Shown: positions 19,601 through 31,329, counted from the first letter of the stretch. The stretch: DNA of 64,000 nucleotides from Branchiostoma floridae (GCF_000003815.2 NC_049989.1:13605764-13669763), one strand, 5' to 3'. Made by a program: numbers and translations. The notes: generated by a model not told the origin, from the letters alone.

Positions 19601-19982
19601 TTATGGAGACAACACGGCACATCCTAACATTGGTGAGTCACTAAACAAACTTGGCTTGTCTTGGAGTAAACTCGGTGACCACAAGAAAGCAATCAGCTAC
19701 TTCGAACAGTCACTAGCGATGGCGAAAACTATCTATGGAGACAACACGGCACATCCGGCTATTGCTTGGTCACTTCACAACCTGGGATTATGTTGGCATC
19801 AACTCGGCGGTCAGAAGAAAGCAATCAGCTACTTTGAACAGTCACTGACAATGACGAAAACTATCTATGGAGACAACACGGCACATCCCGACATTGCCAA
19901 GACACTTTATAGCCTGGGATTATGTTTCAATCAACTCGGCGATCAGAAGAAAGCTATCAGCTACTTCAAACAGGCTGTATAG
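13686..19982 (+). CDS. Nucleotidyltransferase-like domain fused to about twenty TPRs
   Basis: Visible exons are about 13686-14454, 15242-15342 and 15773-19982 (stop TAG at the end). The first two encode helical, TPR-like sequence (SLGDVNLEKG, SIGDVYLKRG). The third begins with more of the same (RLGDVYVRRG), then GLGSQATELVTPFSDLEFAI at about 16278-16335. That is a G-S-x10-D-h-E motif like the active-site strand of GlnD/DUF294-type nucleotidyltransferases. A downstream NVKKDIYRF and helical segment ending RLRTYLANG resemble the C-terminal region of DUF294 proteins. From about 17470 there follow about twenty 44-residue TPRs of the pattern IYGDNTAHPDIA...SLxNLGLSW...LGDxKKAISYFEQSL. Frame breaks occur at the A7 run 13932-13938, near 16585-16600 and near 17605-17615, each repaired by one base. 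The first exon's donor is phase 0 while the next exon needs phase 2. The start is uncertain; the first in-frame ATG is at 13748. It could be an active gene with assembly errors or a young pseudogene. No activity can be claimed. Confidence 0.7.
14958..15177. mobile_element. Family C repeat (CGATCGTACGACG-type ends)
   Basis: Shares most of its length with 45012-45219, including GCAGGCCGTGACAGAACC and CAAAACAGCATTTTGTGTAC. The ends contain inverted CGTACGAT/ATCGTACG runs. It lies in the first intron of the TPR gene. Confidence 0.7.
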
Positions 19983-19998
19983 TACAGGAGCCAATTCC

Positions 19999-20655
19999 TA
20001 AAAGAGGCCTAGAAATGTGATTTCGTTCAACCCATCTTACAGAAAAGGTTTGACCTGATATTTTGGTAGAGGGGGTCCATCTGCATCACACCTTATGATT
20101 TTTTTGGTCAAATTGTGGTATCACGCTCCTGCTAGCGCTAATTAAAGATAATTATTCATGAGCCACATGTATATTTTCCAGGGGGAGTGGCCAAAATCTA
20201 AACATCAATATTTTTTCTTGAAAATTGGTACACAACTTGACACGAGGATCACAAAAATGTTGATATTTTTTTGCTATGTGACATCGTTCAGTCGTCACGG
20301 GTCATTAAAATGCATTTTTGGCATAATAAATGATGCATAATTAACTTTACTTTGACATACATTAATTTGTGTCACCTGTAAGGCCTTTTTTAATATATGA
20401 GTGGATACTGTATCATTCCCAGTATATTGGTCTTTGAATTATGAGTATAAGTAACTTCTATGAAGAAATATGAATGTTTAAAGAATTATTACCGTTGCCA
20501 TGGCCGTTGCTAAGGAGGCTTTTCTGAGCATTTCCAAGACATGGCGCGTCAAGTTTGCTGCCTGAAATCTCCTCTTTTTTTGTTGGTTTTGGATCTGTTT
20601 ATGCTTTAATAGACATGTATGAAGTAGTTACTGAAATATTTTTTGTTCATTTTTG
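19999..20655. other. AT-rich spacer after the TPR gene
   Basis: No open frame of note, no repeat recognised and no clear AATAAA close to the stop. Likely 3' UTR and intergenic DNA. Confidence 0.5.
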
Positions 20656-20658
20656 ATA

Positions 20659-20785
20659 TGCTCTGTCACTCAGCAACCTTGGTTTATCTTGGTTTAATCT
20701 CGGAAATCTCAGAAAAGCAAGAAATTACTTTGAACAGTGACTGTCATTAATGCTGGAAAAAACTATATATGGTGAAACACATTGG
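20659..20785 (+). pseudogene. Decayed extra TPR unit downstream of the TPR gene
   Basis: One frame reads ALSLSNLGLSWFNLGNLRKA then RNYFEQ, stop, and in the same frame LEKTIYGET. This is a recognisable copy of the 44-residue repeat with an in-frame stop. It lies about 680 bp after the gene's own stop. Confidence 0.75.
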
Positions 20786-20789
20786 CGCT

Positions 20790-21910
20790 TTGTCAGGACA
20801 CAAACCTCTTTGCAATTTGTAATTAGTATGGACCAAAGTTCGTGATATAAGAGAGTGATTTACTACAAGTAACAGTGACAAAGTATGCAGACGGTTTTTA
20901 AAGCGAAGTACAGAGTACACTTTTCTCATGCCTACCTTATAACAAAATAAGAAATGTAACACCACAAAGTATTCTGGTAATATACCAGACACACTTACAT
21001 AGATTCATAATCATAGCTTCACAGATTTAATGAACTTTCAAGTTCACATTCATAGCTCTTGTTGGAAGTAAGAAGGCCATATTCAAACCAATAAACAGAA
21101 TATGTCGAAACATTTTTTCCTTCCACTAAGTTCTTTACACAATCAATGATTATGGTTCGGATTAAAAATGTGAACATCATACCCGTGAGGTTCTTATTAC
21201 GTTTTAAGATACAAAGAGCCAAACCTTTCAATATGCAATTTCCTTAGAAATAGACAACATCTTCAGTGATAAATGTATCAGTGGAGTTAATATCCATATT
21301 TTACAATGCACTTTTTTTGTAAGTACGTTAACTTTGCAGAAAACCAAAGTATGCCTTCTTACAAGTTTATAGGTCGAGTGATTACGATATGAAACAAAAT
21401 TCTTGGTGTATAAAAATCCTGTAGAATACATTTGGAGGAAATTGGTGAAAAGTCTTACAAATACCACTTAAAAGGTATTCTGCCATCAGTCTTAGACTTA
21501 TCAAAGACAAATTTGGATGAACACCTCACTGTACAAAGAGAGTAGGATAGACTTGAAGTTATCTTGAGTTTCCAGTATGGATTATGACATTAAACACTAT
21601 TTTCCTTTTCACCAAGTCTTTTGAAGTTTTCCTCTTGTTCTACTTCTTCCTTCCTCCCCTCTCCTTCAGTGCCAGTTGGATAGTTGCTCCGTGGGTCATG
21701 TTATAAAAAGCCAGCGTGTTGGAGTCCCTCTCTTCTAAGTGAAAGGAAAGCAAATGGGTGTGCTGTGTAGAAATGTTTGTCAAATCATTGTTTTGATAGG
21801 TTTGGGCCTTTTGTAATTGGTTTTCCCTTAAATTTGAGTAAATGCTTCAACGCGTGGTTAGAACACATACACATGTTACCAGGATGTCACTGTGATGCAA
21901 CATATATTCA
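20790..21910. other. Non-coding AT-rich stretch
   Basis: Only short minus-strand open frames without recognisable domains. I see no gene or repeat here. Confidence 0.5.
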
Positions 21911-21914
21911 CTTA

Positions 21915-22234
21915 CAGGGCTCGAAATACTGGGTGCATGTGCACCCAGGTGCACCCAAAATTGGAGCTGTGCACCCAAATATTTTCTTGGGTTCATGTAT
22001 GTAAATATATCAAAGTATAAAAGTATACATCATATTCTTGACATCCAAGTGTTAGAAAGATAATAAAAATGTCTGTCATGGTACTTGTGTAAGAATTTGA
22101 TAGCTTGTAACTAAGTTTTATTATTAGGTTATTACTTGGATTTAAGTGGTGCACCCAAAACTTTTTTGGTGGACCCAATTTTTAAAGCTGGGTGCATCAG
22201 TGCACCTAGTCCCAAAAATGAATTTCGAGCCCTG
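21915..22234. mobile_element. 320-bp inverted-repeat element with CAGGGCTCGAAAT ends
   Basis: Starts CAGGGCTCGAAATACTGG and ends TGAATTTCGAGCCCTG. It is flanked by ACTTA on each side (21910-21914 and 22235-22239). Inside, GGTGCACCCA-type words occur in both orientations. CAGGG ends recall hAT elements, but the visible duplication is 5 bp rather than 8. Confidence 0.8.
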
Positions 22235-22239
22235 ACTTA

Positions 22240-23310
22240 ATAACCTCATATTTTTTCCTTGTCACAGATGAAGTCAGGAAGAGACAAAGTCTTACCTCAT
22301 ACTGTAGCTTCTGTTTCCCAGCAGGCATTGCCAGAGCTTTGTGGATCTTAGCCTTGATAACAGAAACATGAGGAAATAAAGAGTGATGAAGAGTTCAAGT
22401 TTGCCACTGTCAACATCCTTTGTTCAAAGACACAAATAGCCCCGAGATTCTACCCAAGCTCATTATATAGGGATGCGGTGCTCTTCGTTTTTTCAATACA
22501 TGTACTCAGAACGAAGTCATCATCAATGTTGTAACATGAGCTGCATTTACTACTTATTTACATCTCATGAAAGAAGAGCTGACAGAAATGGATTGTCAAG
22601 GCTTCTGCCTTTACAGTACCAAAAGCCAACTAAACAGTGTCCAACTACCACTTGGTGTTTTATTCCGGCGGTAAATCGACATGAAAGTTACCTTAGCGCC
22701 ACCTAGCGGTGGGACGTGGAATCAGTCAGCATTACACTGCAGAACGTAGCAGAAGGACTGTTGAAACATGGCAGGAATTTCCCTTCGCTTGTTAGCTATG
22801 TACAAGAAAGAACTAAACTAATCTATAAGTAGCAACAATAAGGAGTAGGTGGAGTTCACTACTATGAATAGCAGACAAATAGCATTTTGTCGAGAAAGCA
22901 CAGTGACATTTATATACTTCATATACACATAATCTAAACACGTGATTAAAAAAATAACCACCATGCACGATGTAAATATGCCAATAACAGATCCTACTGA
23001 CAAAGGTACCGATGATATCTATATATCAGTTATACATATTACAATATACCGTTGTAAAGTATAGGTATATGCTTTCAAGTTACATTTGTACCCAATTGAA
23101 ACTCTATATAAATATAACACTAGCATTTAATTACTATTTCAACCACTGCCCATATCTGTAACTTCTGTATGTTTCCCATGTTTCTTACACATGTGAACGT
23201 CATATGTTCTTGAACTTAGTCTTCAGGTATGAAGTTACAAATAACATTAGATAATACAGTGCTAATCTGTCTGCTGATCTGTTTACAAGTGTGTTGACAA
23301 TAACAACTTG
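22240..23310. other. Non-coding stretch
   Basis: No supported exon, repeat or RNA gene recognised on either strand. Confidence 0.45.
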
Positions 23311-23314
23311 CTGG

Positions 23315-23692
23315 TCAAACATCATAACTTTGTGCTCTTCTCATTAATCCATAAAACACAAAGCGTCTGTTCAAGAGTTCAACTCTGACAAAGTGGTAGT
23401 AGCGAGAAAAAATCCAAACATTAAAGATTAAATCACAAACAAATATAGTGAAGCTGGCCCCGAAGAAATCTGATTTGATATCGGAATGCCACGCGGTTAG
23501 GATGTAACATGTGACAGCTATCTCGAGGAGAGCTTCACTCGCAGACTCTGAGCTATTTGCGACCGCTGAGAGTTTATCTCCTGTAATTGTTTTTCTGACT
23601 GCATCGTTTCCTTCTTCCAATTGTTTGTGTTTCTCCGCGGCGACTCGTGAAAGTTCACAGTTTGTTTTGACCCGGGGTTCACAGTAGAAAAA
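23315..23692 (-). CDS. Possible terminal exon of an unrecognised membrane protein
   Basis: An uninterrupted minus-strand frame of about 120 codons ends in a stop at 23315. Its last 70 residues include two hydrophobic stretches, ALLEIAVTCYILTAW and FTIFVCDLIFNVWIF, followed by a basic end (RRFVFYGLMRRAQ). There is no in-frame ATG at the 5' side, so it would have to be a 3' exon. I do not recognise the family. Chance openness is possible; it has no visible partner exons. Confidence 0.25.
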   Translation of the reverse strand, partial: FFYCEPRVKTNCELSRVAAEKHKQLEEGNDAVRKTITGDKLSAVANSSESASEALLEIAVTCYILTAWHSDIKSDFFGASFTIFVCDLIFNVWIFSRYYHFVRVELLNRRFVFYGLMRRAQSYDV

Positions 23693-23785
23693 CTAACAAA
23701 GCGGCATAAAGAGTATGACGTGTTCGAGGACTGAGAAGCCTGTGACGTTCAGATTAACAGTGTATAGAACGTCGTTCAGGCCTTA

Positions 23786-24665
23786 GGCCCCCATTCCACT
23801 TGACGGCGCTCTCACCGCGCTCTCACGGCGATGGCAAACTTGCCCCATCGCCATGAGAGCGCCGCGATGGCAGAAAAAGCTGCTCTAGTGGAATCTCTCC
23901 TCCGACGCCAGCGCGACGGGAAACTCAAAGGACAGCAATTTTTATGGGCTGCCTTTATGGGCTGCCAAGAACTTTAAAGATTACTCAACGAATTTCAGAG
24001 ATAAAGAACGAGATTTCTTACCTTTTGTGTATTTTATTGTATTTCAAGTCATACTTTTACGTCTTACGTAATTTTAAATTACAAAATCAAGGCTGTAAAC
24101 AAATCCAATTTTGCTCACTGTAGAGTCGTTCAGCTTGACTTGCTGTTTTTTTTAAATTAAATTTGCCATGTAACTTGTTCAAAATTAATATCATTATCAT
24201 GCCAGGTTATTATCGTAAATTATAGAATAGTGAAACGATTTGATCTATTGAAAATATGTCTTCTATAATCTCAATCTACAGGTTAAGAACATGAAAACTA
24301 AAATGTTATTCTGTTAACATTTAAAAATAAGACATAATAAACCTTTGTGTTCTTGATTATTCTATCTCAATTCCAGATGTATTCATTGTACATTTTGAAC
24401 ATTTTTCCGAGTTCTTTCTCGTCAATTTGTGTTATATCTAATCTGGAGTAATCCTGTGACTCGAAATGCTGAATAGAGCACCGTATGTGTAGTTGTCCAA
24501 TTTGTTTTGCCCATGATTTTAATTAGGAAGTGATTCATGACACAAAAGTATGATTTGACAAAAAAATTCATCAAAATATACCTCTTCAAGAATAAAGACT
24601 GCATGAACTATAGTTGAGAGCGCAGCGAGAGCGCAGTAAGATCGCCGTCCTAGTGGAATGGGGCC
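23786..24665. mobile_element. 880-bp element with GGCCCCNATTCCACT ends
   Basis: The left end GGCCCCCATTCCACTTGACG and the right end CCTAGTGGAATGGGGCC form terminal inverted repeats. Subterminal GC-rich runs of CGCTCTCACCG-type words are on the left, in reverse on the right. The centre is AT-rich and non-coding. Confidence 0.75.
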
Positions 24666-24689
24666 TATCATATACCATTGTTTAGCCCT

Positions 24690-24979
24690 ATTGGCGCTCA
24701 CCGCGCTCTCTTGGCGCTCTCATGGCGCTCTCACGGCGATCATTGTTGCATCGCCATCCTCGGCGCTCCCATGGCGATGGTATGGCAGGGCTCCATACCA
24801 TCGCCGTGGTGACGGCGCTCTCGCCGCGATGGCACTCCCACCGCGCTCTCACGGCGCTCTCACCGCGCTCTCACCGCGCTCCCATAGCGACCTTGGCGAT
24901 CCCACCGCGCTCTCACCGCGATGGTCAAATTTGCCATCGCCGTGAGAGCGCCGCGAGAGCGCCGTCCCAGTGGAATGGG
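24690..24979. mobile_element. GC-rich remnant of the same element family
   Basis: Tandem CGCTCTCACGGCG-type words end in GCCGTCCCAGTGGAATGGGG, the same terminal repeat as the element directly to the left. Only one end is clear. The Ala/Ser/Arg reading frames across it are artefacts of the repeat. Confidence 0.65.
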
Positions 24980-25334
24980 GGTATAACAGAAAGCCAAGAA
25001 TCAGTTCAATGTTTGTAATAGTACACCTAACTGCTGACACCACTGATCTATCAGGGGGCCTTCTGAAGATACGGAAGATAAAACTGACGATGACGCGCCT
25101 TACTAGTCTCCATATTTCTTCCACCTCCCTTGTTGATGGTGGGTCGTAAGAATCTGTGAGAACTGTGAATGTAACAAATAGAAACATATCAATTGTGATT
25201 AAAAAATGTAAAACTTCTTCAGCCTATTGTCATTCCATCAGATTCTATGACTTCAGATAGATAAAATAATACAGCTCATTATATACATGTCTTAAACCAT
25301 ACCATACGAGGTGGGTTTATGAGGTGAGTATGTG

Positions 25335-25402
25335 TTACGGCGTCTTAACCAACATGGAACGGGGCCTACTGATTGGTCCGCGGCGCCTGGCTATATGATA
25401 AT
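25335..25402. repeat. Short conserved repeat with a CCAAT-type core
   Basis: About 65 bp containing TGATTGGTCCGCGGCGCCTG, present in inverted orientation at 37320-37390. The function is unknown. It borders the 3' tail of the LINE fragment to its right. Confidence 0.6.
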
Positions 25403-26593
25403 AATATAATATGTTTATTGCAAGTTCTTGCCCGAGGGCTAATTGCAGGTACAAACAACATATAAAATAAGGAAAATACAAAGGTGCTAGGAACTACATT
25501 CTATGACTATGCTATGCTAGTGTACATTATACTGGTTTTGTTGGGTTTGACTTCTTCTCTTTAGGCAGTGGAAGACGAATTTACCCACTTCTTTTATAAT
25601 GTGTGGGTTCTTTGATTTCAATAGTAGGGTTGATTTTTCATTGTCAGGAATAGTTGGAAAGTAAGCGTTTATTTTGGATACACCCATAAATAGTTGGTTT
25701 CTTATATCATCATAAAAAGAACAATTAGAGATAAAATGACTCTCGTCTTCCACAGCATTTGAGGGGCAATATTTACAGATCCTCTCAGACACAGGTAGCT
25801 TCATATATCTCCCCTTTTCTATTTCCAGGGGGTCGGCACTAATTCTAATCTTACAAGTAGCGGAACGCTGCTCAAAGTCACAAAGTTCGAGATATTTCTC
25901 TATACAATATTCGGTTTTAAATTTTCTGTAAAATCTAAGCTTGCCAGTATCGGCAGACAGATTATGGAAGAAAGTTTGAATATACATATCTGAAAACCTT
26001 GTCCTTAATAGATTGCATATATGTTGAGGATCATAGTTAGTGCTATCACCATATAATAATAAGTATGAGTAGCCACAGTGATCGAAGATCTCCTTAACTA
26101 GCTGTAACAGTGTCCGTCGACGACTATTTGTCAGAGATGCATGTTGTAATCGGAGAGCATAAAGTTGCAACGGGTGTGTATCGGAGTCTAGTTGTGTTAA
26201 GTGTGTCCAGAATTTTACAGTGCGCAGGGATATATCTAAATCTAGTGGGAACCTTCCAAGTTCTGCTCTGGCTGCCACATTACTACTGTTTCTGTGGACA
26301 CCAAGTACATTCTTGCAGAAGCGGTTATGGGAATTTTCAATAGGCGAGCTGTCGTTTATAGGGTCTTTGCCCCAGATTTCACATCCATACAGAAGTATTG
26401 GTTTAATACAAGTGTCGAATATTCTTAGTAGGCACTTCGGAGAGACAGATGAACGGAGCAGCGATTTGAGACTGAACATGGCCTTTCGTGCTCTGAGTGA
26501 GAGCTGTTTTTGTGCAAGAGAGAAACTGCCTGATGTAGTAATATTCAAGCCCAAGTAGCAGTAGGACTGGACTATGTCAACTGATAATATCAC
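25403..26593 (-). mobile_element. CR1-like LINE, 5'-truncated ORF2 end and 3' tail
   Basis: A minus-strand open frame of about 358 codons ending at 25517 corresponds to the region after the reverse-transcriptase palm in CR1/L2-type ORF2. It contains SYCYLGLNITTSGSFSLAQK, then PILLYGCEIWG, and a C-x2-C...H...C motif near the end (CKYCPSNAVEDESHF). The 3' UTR has the hairpin TTAGCCCTCGGGCAAG and then CAATAAA. The 5' part with the catalytic residues is missing. Confidence 0.85.
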
Positions 26594-26599
26594 GTGTCC

Positions 26600-27690
26600 G
26601 TAACTCTCGCGAGTTTACGTTCTGAAGTGATTGATTATTATTGATCCTGAAGAAGGCGACAGTGATCGTTGAACATTTGATCCGTGTGTACTTTTGTGTT
26701 GGAAGAAAGTTTAACTTTGTAAGATAGTATGCATGTTGTTGGACCATTTTTGGTCCGTTTTGTGTTGTTGCTTTTTTGTCTTGGTACTTTTTGGCCCCCA
26801 AAACAGCCCGGTCGGGCCCCTTTGTGGAAATGTGAGGTTAGCCTCACCAGTATCTCCAAATTCCTCTTCACCCAACAGGATAGCCAGCTGCTAATGTCCT
26901 GTCTGTCTGAGAGCGACTTTGAAGGAATGGAAAGCAGCGGACCCTTTTGCATCCAACAAGTCCAGCAGTTTTCTGTCCTCTGGATCTAGTTGTGCTTCAA
27001 CATGGTGCGACTCTTCTGGCGTCAAGTCCCGAGTCTGGGAGCCAGAAAGGTTTTGTTGTCAGGAGGTTTGATACGCAACGCTTGGTTGAGATCACCACAA
27101 CCCAAATATAAGCTATGATGCTATGGTAGAGCTAATTCATATACGTTTATAACATAACTGTTATAGCAAAATGGAAATTTTCACAATTTCATTACCAACT
27201 ACGCTGGAATGTGGTATCTGTCAAGACATATTTTAGTGTTTGGTATTCATGTATGATTAAAATATACTTTTTCAAAAGTGAAGAATACAACTGTAAGTCA
27301 AATAGGAAGCAGTAAAACTCTTTTTGTGCAATCAACGTTAGTTTCAAGTTCGTCACGTGTTCAGTACATGATGTGTAGTGTCTCTGGTCTCTGATACCTA
27401 CAAATCAATGTAATTAAGTATGGTCCACCTAGCATGTCTCATATGTGGATAGAAATGGGCTCGGAATTGAATCGTCCAATATTCCACACCATCGTTACTA
27501 TACGAACTAAAATTAAAGTCTACTATTGTTTCAACATTGTTAGTGTAGTTTTTTTTGTTTCTCCTGTCGATTGGACAGATGAGGAGGCAGACAGGCTATT
27601 TGCCAGTTTGCCTGACCTGCACATGATTTTTTATGGTGAAGGAGGGGTGTGCAATTCCTTCTCCACCCTCTCGTCTACTGGAGCACTAAG
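26600..27690. other. Non-coding stretch with a small MITE relic
   Basis: The only recognisable element is at about 26795-26855, containing CAGCCCGGTCGGGCCCCTTT and GGAAATGTGAGGTTAGCCTC. It is one end of the family seen whole at 58527-58727. The rest shows nothing I can name. Confidence 0.5.
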
Positions 27691-27739
27691 TTTCACAGGG
27701 GCAACTGTATGCAACGTGTGAGGCGGCTCCAGCAGATGC

Positions 27740-28060
27740 AGCTTTGTTGTTCGGAGTATCCGTCTCCTAGGAGGACTTCCAACCAAGGATGTAGGGGGTT
27801 CCTCCTATCCCCGACTCGTGTGCCATGGCGGGTGCCGCTCATGCCCGGACATGCCCCTATAGCTAAGGCCTGTCTCGGCCACATAGCCCCACCAAGCCAC
27901 ACATGTAAGGCCATTAGATACTCATTTACACCTGAGTTAAGTGAGGAAAGCCGTGTAAAGTGCCTTTCCCAAGGGCACAAGATCGGTGACACAGCAGCTA
28001 GATTCGAACCCGCAACCTCTCGGTCTCGAGCCATATACGTTACTACAGAACACATGATCA
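27740..28060 (-). mobile_element. tRNA-derived SINE (minus strand)
   Basis: On the minus strand the head near 28010-28040 carries the B-box-like GAGGTTGCGGGTTCGAATC. The body (27930-27995) contains the complement of GTGAGGAAAGCCGTGTAAAG, shared with the SINE at 50455-50725. The left part toward 27740 is less certain. Confidence 0.7.
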
Positions 28061-28215
28061 CAACTTGCGTCACGGGCATGTACACCTACCTGCCGTTATG
28101 GTTTCTCCGGGAGGTTGTATCGCCTTTCTGACGTGTTAAGTCTCCTCTATCTGCTATGATCCATTATGAGATCCTGTTGTCGACTATACTGTCTTCTTCG
28201 AAGGCGACAACCTGA

Positions 28216-28500
28216 ATGTGGGAATTCACTAGCCCTACCTGTAAATGTGGGAATTCAAACGAGACAACTGAGCACTACTTGTTGCACTGCGAACTATATA
28301 ATAGCGAAAGGATTCATATGTTGTACTCCATATCCCGTTTAAATCTAGAAGAATTACTCTCGCCTGACCCCCTTAACTCATCTGACAATACTTTATGCAC
28401 CCTTCTCACTATGGGCAGCCCTTTCCTCCCACACTCGATAAATTGTAACATCTTTGACTATGTTTTCAATTTTATCAAAATGACCGGAAGATTTACTTAA
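28216..28500 (+). mobile_element. LINE ORF2 C-terminal fragment, second family
   Basis: A frame reads CKCGNSNETTEHYLLHCELY and continues to a stop at 28498. The C-x-C...H...C spacing is the zinc-knuckle-like end of non-LTR retrotransposon ORF2. The sequence differs from the other LINE fragments in the window. A tail rich in AATAAAAATTAAAA at 29280-29300 may be its 3' end or a separate insertion. Confidence 0.65.
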
Positions 28501-29300
28501 TTTGATTTGAAATTGATTGGTAATGCCAGCCTTGTATGCGCTTTAGCCCGTTTTTGACGACGCCTCAGGGGAGTCGTCAAGTGGTATATGTTGCATTCAG
28601 TCTGCAAAAATTCTAGGAATTGCACAGGCATTTCCACAGGAATGCAGTATGCTGGGTATGCAAGCCCTCCCCCCAATTCTGTTCCAGATGTATCTCTGGT
28701 ATGCAATAGTGGAATGTAGGTCACACTTGCTCCCTGGAGGAATTTGTCCTTTGAAACTAGACAGGGAACTCTGCACAATGGATCACGTTGTCTTGGTAGT
28801 TATGTTATGTTATGAAGGATACATTTTCTTTTCTAGAGCTTGTTCAAGCCATACGCCACAGGCAGACAGGAAATACTTCTGTAGTGCTCAGCTGTAGGTT
28901 TAGGTCACTGGCAGGCCACTGTGCTGTACCGGGGATAGTACATTTCTGCTGGCTGTAGGTTTATGTTACAGGTGGGCTAGTATATTGTGCCAGGGATAGT
29001 GCGACAGGGAAGTTCCAGTCTATTTCTGATTTGAGCTGTATTGTTGTACCCTCAATCGTCGTCATGGCAATAATACATTTTTATTGCCAGTCTTGTTGTT
29101 GTTAGTATTTATGTTATTCTTATGTTGCAAAATGACGTTTATGTTCATGTCATCTTAAGTTATACGTTTCGTTATAATCTCAATTTTGTTACTTTTGATT
29201 GTCATTGTATGTAATACAGAGCAGAAGACCTCCATAAGCTCATTGTGAGCTTCTTGTCCAATGCTCAAAAAACGAATGCGAATAAAAATTAAAAAATAAA
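28501..29300. other. Non-coding, probable LINE 3' UTR
   Basis: Contains a hairpin-like CATAAGCTCATTGTGAGCTT near 29233 followed by an A-rich tail. This suggests the 3' UTR of the preceding LINE, but continuity is not proven. Confidence 0.35.
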
Positions 29301-30119
29301 ATAACCTGAATGATAACGTTTTGCATCACATAACTTCAATCTGACAGCCCGACAGGTCACAAGTCGCAACTAACGTTATGTTTCGTACCAAAGTGTAACG
29401 ACCTGGACCTTTGCCATGTAATGTAAGTTAATTAGAATATTCATTACGTTGGGCCGCATAGGAGGTGGGGCTTACATAAATTAGCTGGATAGGTGAGTCC
29501 TGATTCGCTAGTAAGAGTAGATAATTGTCACCTGAGTTGACCTTAGGGTTTGTTTTGAAGTAATCAGGCAGTCGAGACCTTGGTACATGTTAGTTGTATT
29601 TTAACTAGACCAAGCATGCATGTGTCTGTAAATATATAAACTTTGCACCTCTAGACTTTGTTATCATGTTTGAGTAAAGCATAGGTCACTGAATAAACAC
29701 GACTCACAGACTATGATATCGGACTGTTTTGGCCTCGATCAGAGTTTACGTTACTTCATCTACATACCGCTACAATTTTTTTTATTTGTTGGGTTTCATG
29801 GGTTTGTTATTAGTAATCGCCGTCTACAAATAGAGAGCGGGCGATAGAATACATCACCAGTTGCAGTAACGTTACCGTACCGTTAAGTCTAAAGTAGTGG
29901 AAGAGAAAAATATTTTATTTCCAAGTGTTCATTTAACCACGACGAAAGAACCGCATTGTTAAAATGATTCACTTCGACTTGCCCCAGATATCCCACAACC
30001 AAGGACGAACAGAAACACACTGTCCTGTAAGAAATTGAAGAGATGGGCGAAGCAATGTTTTGCGTAAAGTTTAGTAACTTTGGTAAAGAAATCAATATGT
30101 GGCCTTGTTTAACCGTTTG

Positions 30120-30700
30120 TCAATGATGTACTGCAGGAGAGTGTAGATGGAAGAAAGGTCCCAAATTACCCAACACCTGTATGACGTCAGGCGAAGTTGG
30201 AGATCGCCGTTCTTCTCCGTTCCATTATTGTCGTTCATGACGTTATAACGTTCCCTTGTTTATCGTCGACCAACTGCCTAGTACTAAAGTAACACATTCG
30301 ATAGCTAGCCAGACTAGACGTTCTAGCTGAGCTTGACAATTGATTGTGTTAGGAAGATTAGAGGTGCATCTGGGGATGGTAAATCCACACAAGTGTACGT
30401 AAGGACAGGTAAGGAATTGAGGAAGACTTGAGCTTGATGAAACGGAGTTTTCAGTCCGCTACGGTGACATTTGACACGCCGAAGTTCGTACTTGTGGGCA
30501 TGAATCCCATGTGTTACAGCCTTTACTAGTTGTCTACCTGAATTGCCTATGTTTCCAATGATGAAGTCATAAATTAGGAGGATTTGAGGGATGTTCTATT
30601 TCAAAAGGCCTCTCACCGGACATAGTTTACACTGTTGGTTCGGGTACTTGGAACAAAACGAAGTGAAAAGAAAACACCAGTGCATTGAACGAATATTATC
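30120..30700 (+). repeat. Segmental duplication, copy 1
   Basis: Matches 36640-37935 in blocks: CCCAACACCTGTATGACGTC, GTTCATGACGT, CACAAGTGTACGTAAGGACA then GGTAAGG, and about 300 bp up to AAAACACCAGTG. It is non-coding by frame. The shared ACAG/GTAAGG could be a splice donor of an untranslated exon. Confidence 0.8.
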
Positions 30701-31320
30701 CCTGAACCCTTCTTTGTGAGTTGACGATTGATTGGTAAACAAGTGAAAGAACTGACGTTGGTATATTTGCAAGAAGCTGTTTATTATCTGGTTTTACAAC
30801 ATATCAAATACAGATCACCTTTAGGTGTGGCAACACGAAGCCTTCCCCAAGTGAAGCAAAAACGTCCTATCTAACCAAGTAATTAAGGAATAGACACATT
30901 CAAAGACTTATAAATGCACAACACTGGTAAACATTGGGTATCTCCCGAGCAGCCCTCGTAACCCCTGCTTCGCCTATTGGGTCAGTTAGTCCTCACTCAT
31001 AGTAAGTGAGCAATTGGGCTGGTCTCAATCATGATGTTTCTGACCTAGGGCGAAGAGTTGCTGTTACAGTTACAATCATGTAACCCGTAACCTTGAGTGG
31101 CCTTCAGGCCTTGTTACGTGGTGACCATTGAGTAAAAAAACAACAACATAGCAGTACAAAAACGTCACCAGGTAAAACAAAGATAGTAGTTTTCTACATG
31201 AAGCTGTAAGTCTATTATAATGCTTTGAACCTAGGATGTTATAATGTGCTGCTTGGAGATGAGTTCTTTGTTGTAATACTGCATACGAACTACGCGGATG
31301 AACACCAACAGGTCAACATA
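30701..31320. other. Non-coding stretch
   Basis: No exon, repeat or RNA gene recognised. Confidence 0.4.
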
Positions 31321-31329
31321 CGTCACATT

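Noticed and set aside
17526-19982. TPR gene as kinesin light chain
   Set aside because: The repeats are 44 residues with a YGDNTAHPDIA consensus. There is no light-chain heptad region, and a nucleotidyltransferase-like module precedes them.
24658-25018. Two overlapping Ala/Ser/Arg-rich open frames
   Set aside because: They translate the CGCTCTCACGG-type words of a transposon end and have no other support.
24990-25187. Minus-strand frame with a possible short exon near 25090-25160
   Set aside because: A TTCACAG acceptor and GTAAGG donor can be paired, but the 20-odd residues match nothing and no neighbour exon fits.
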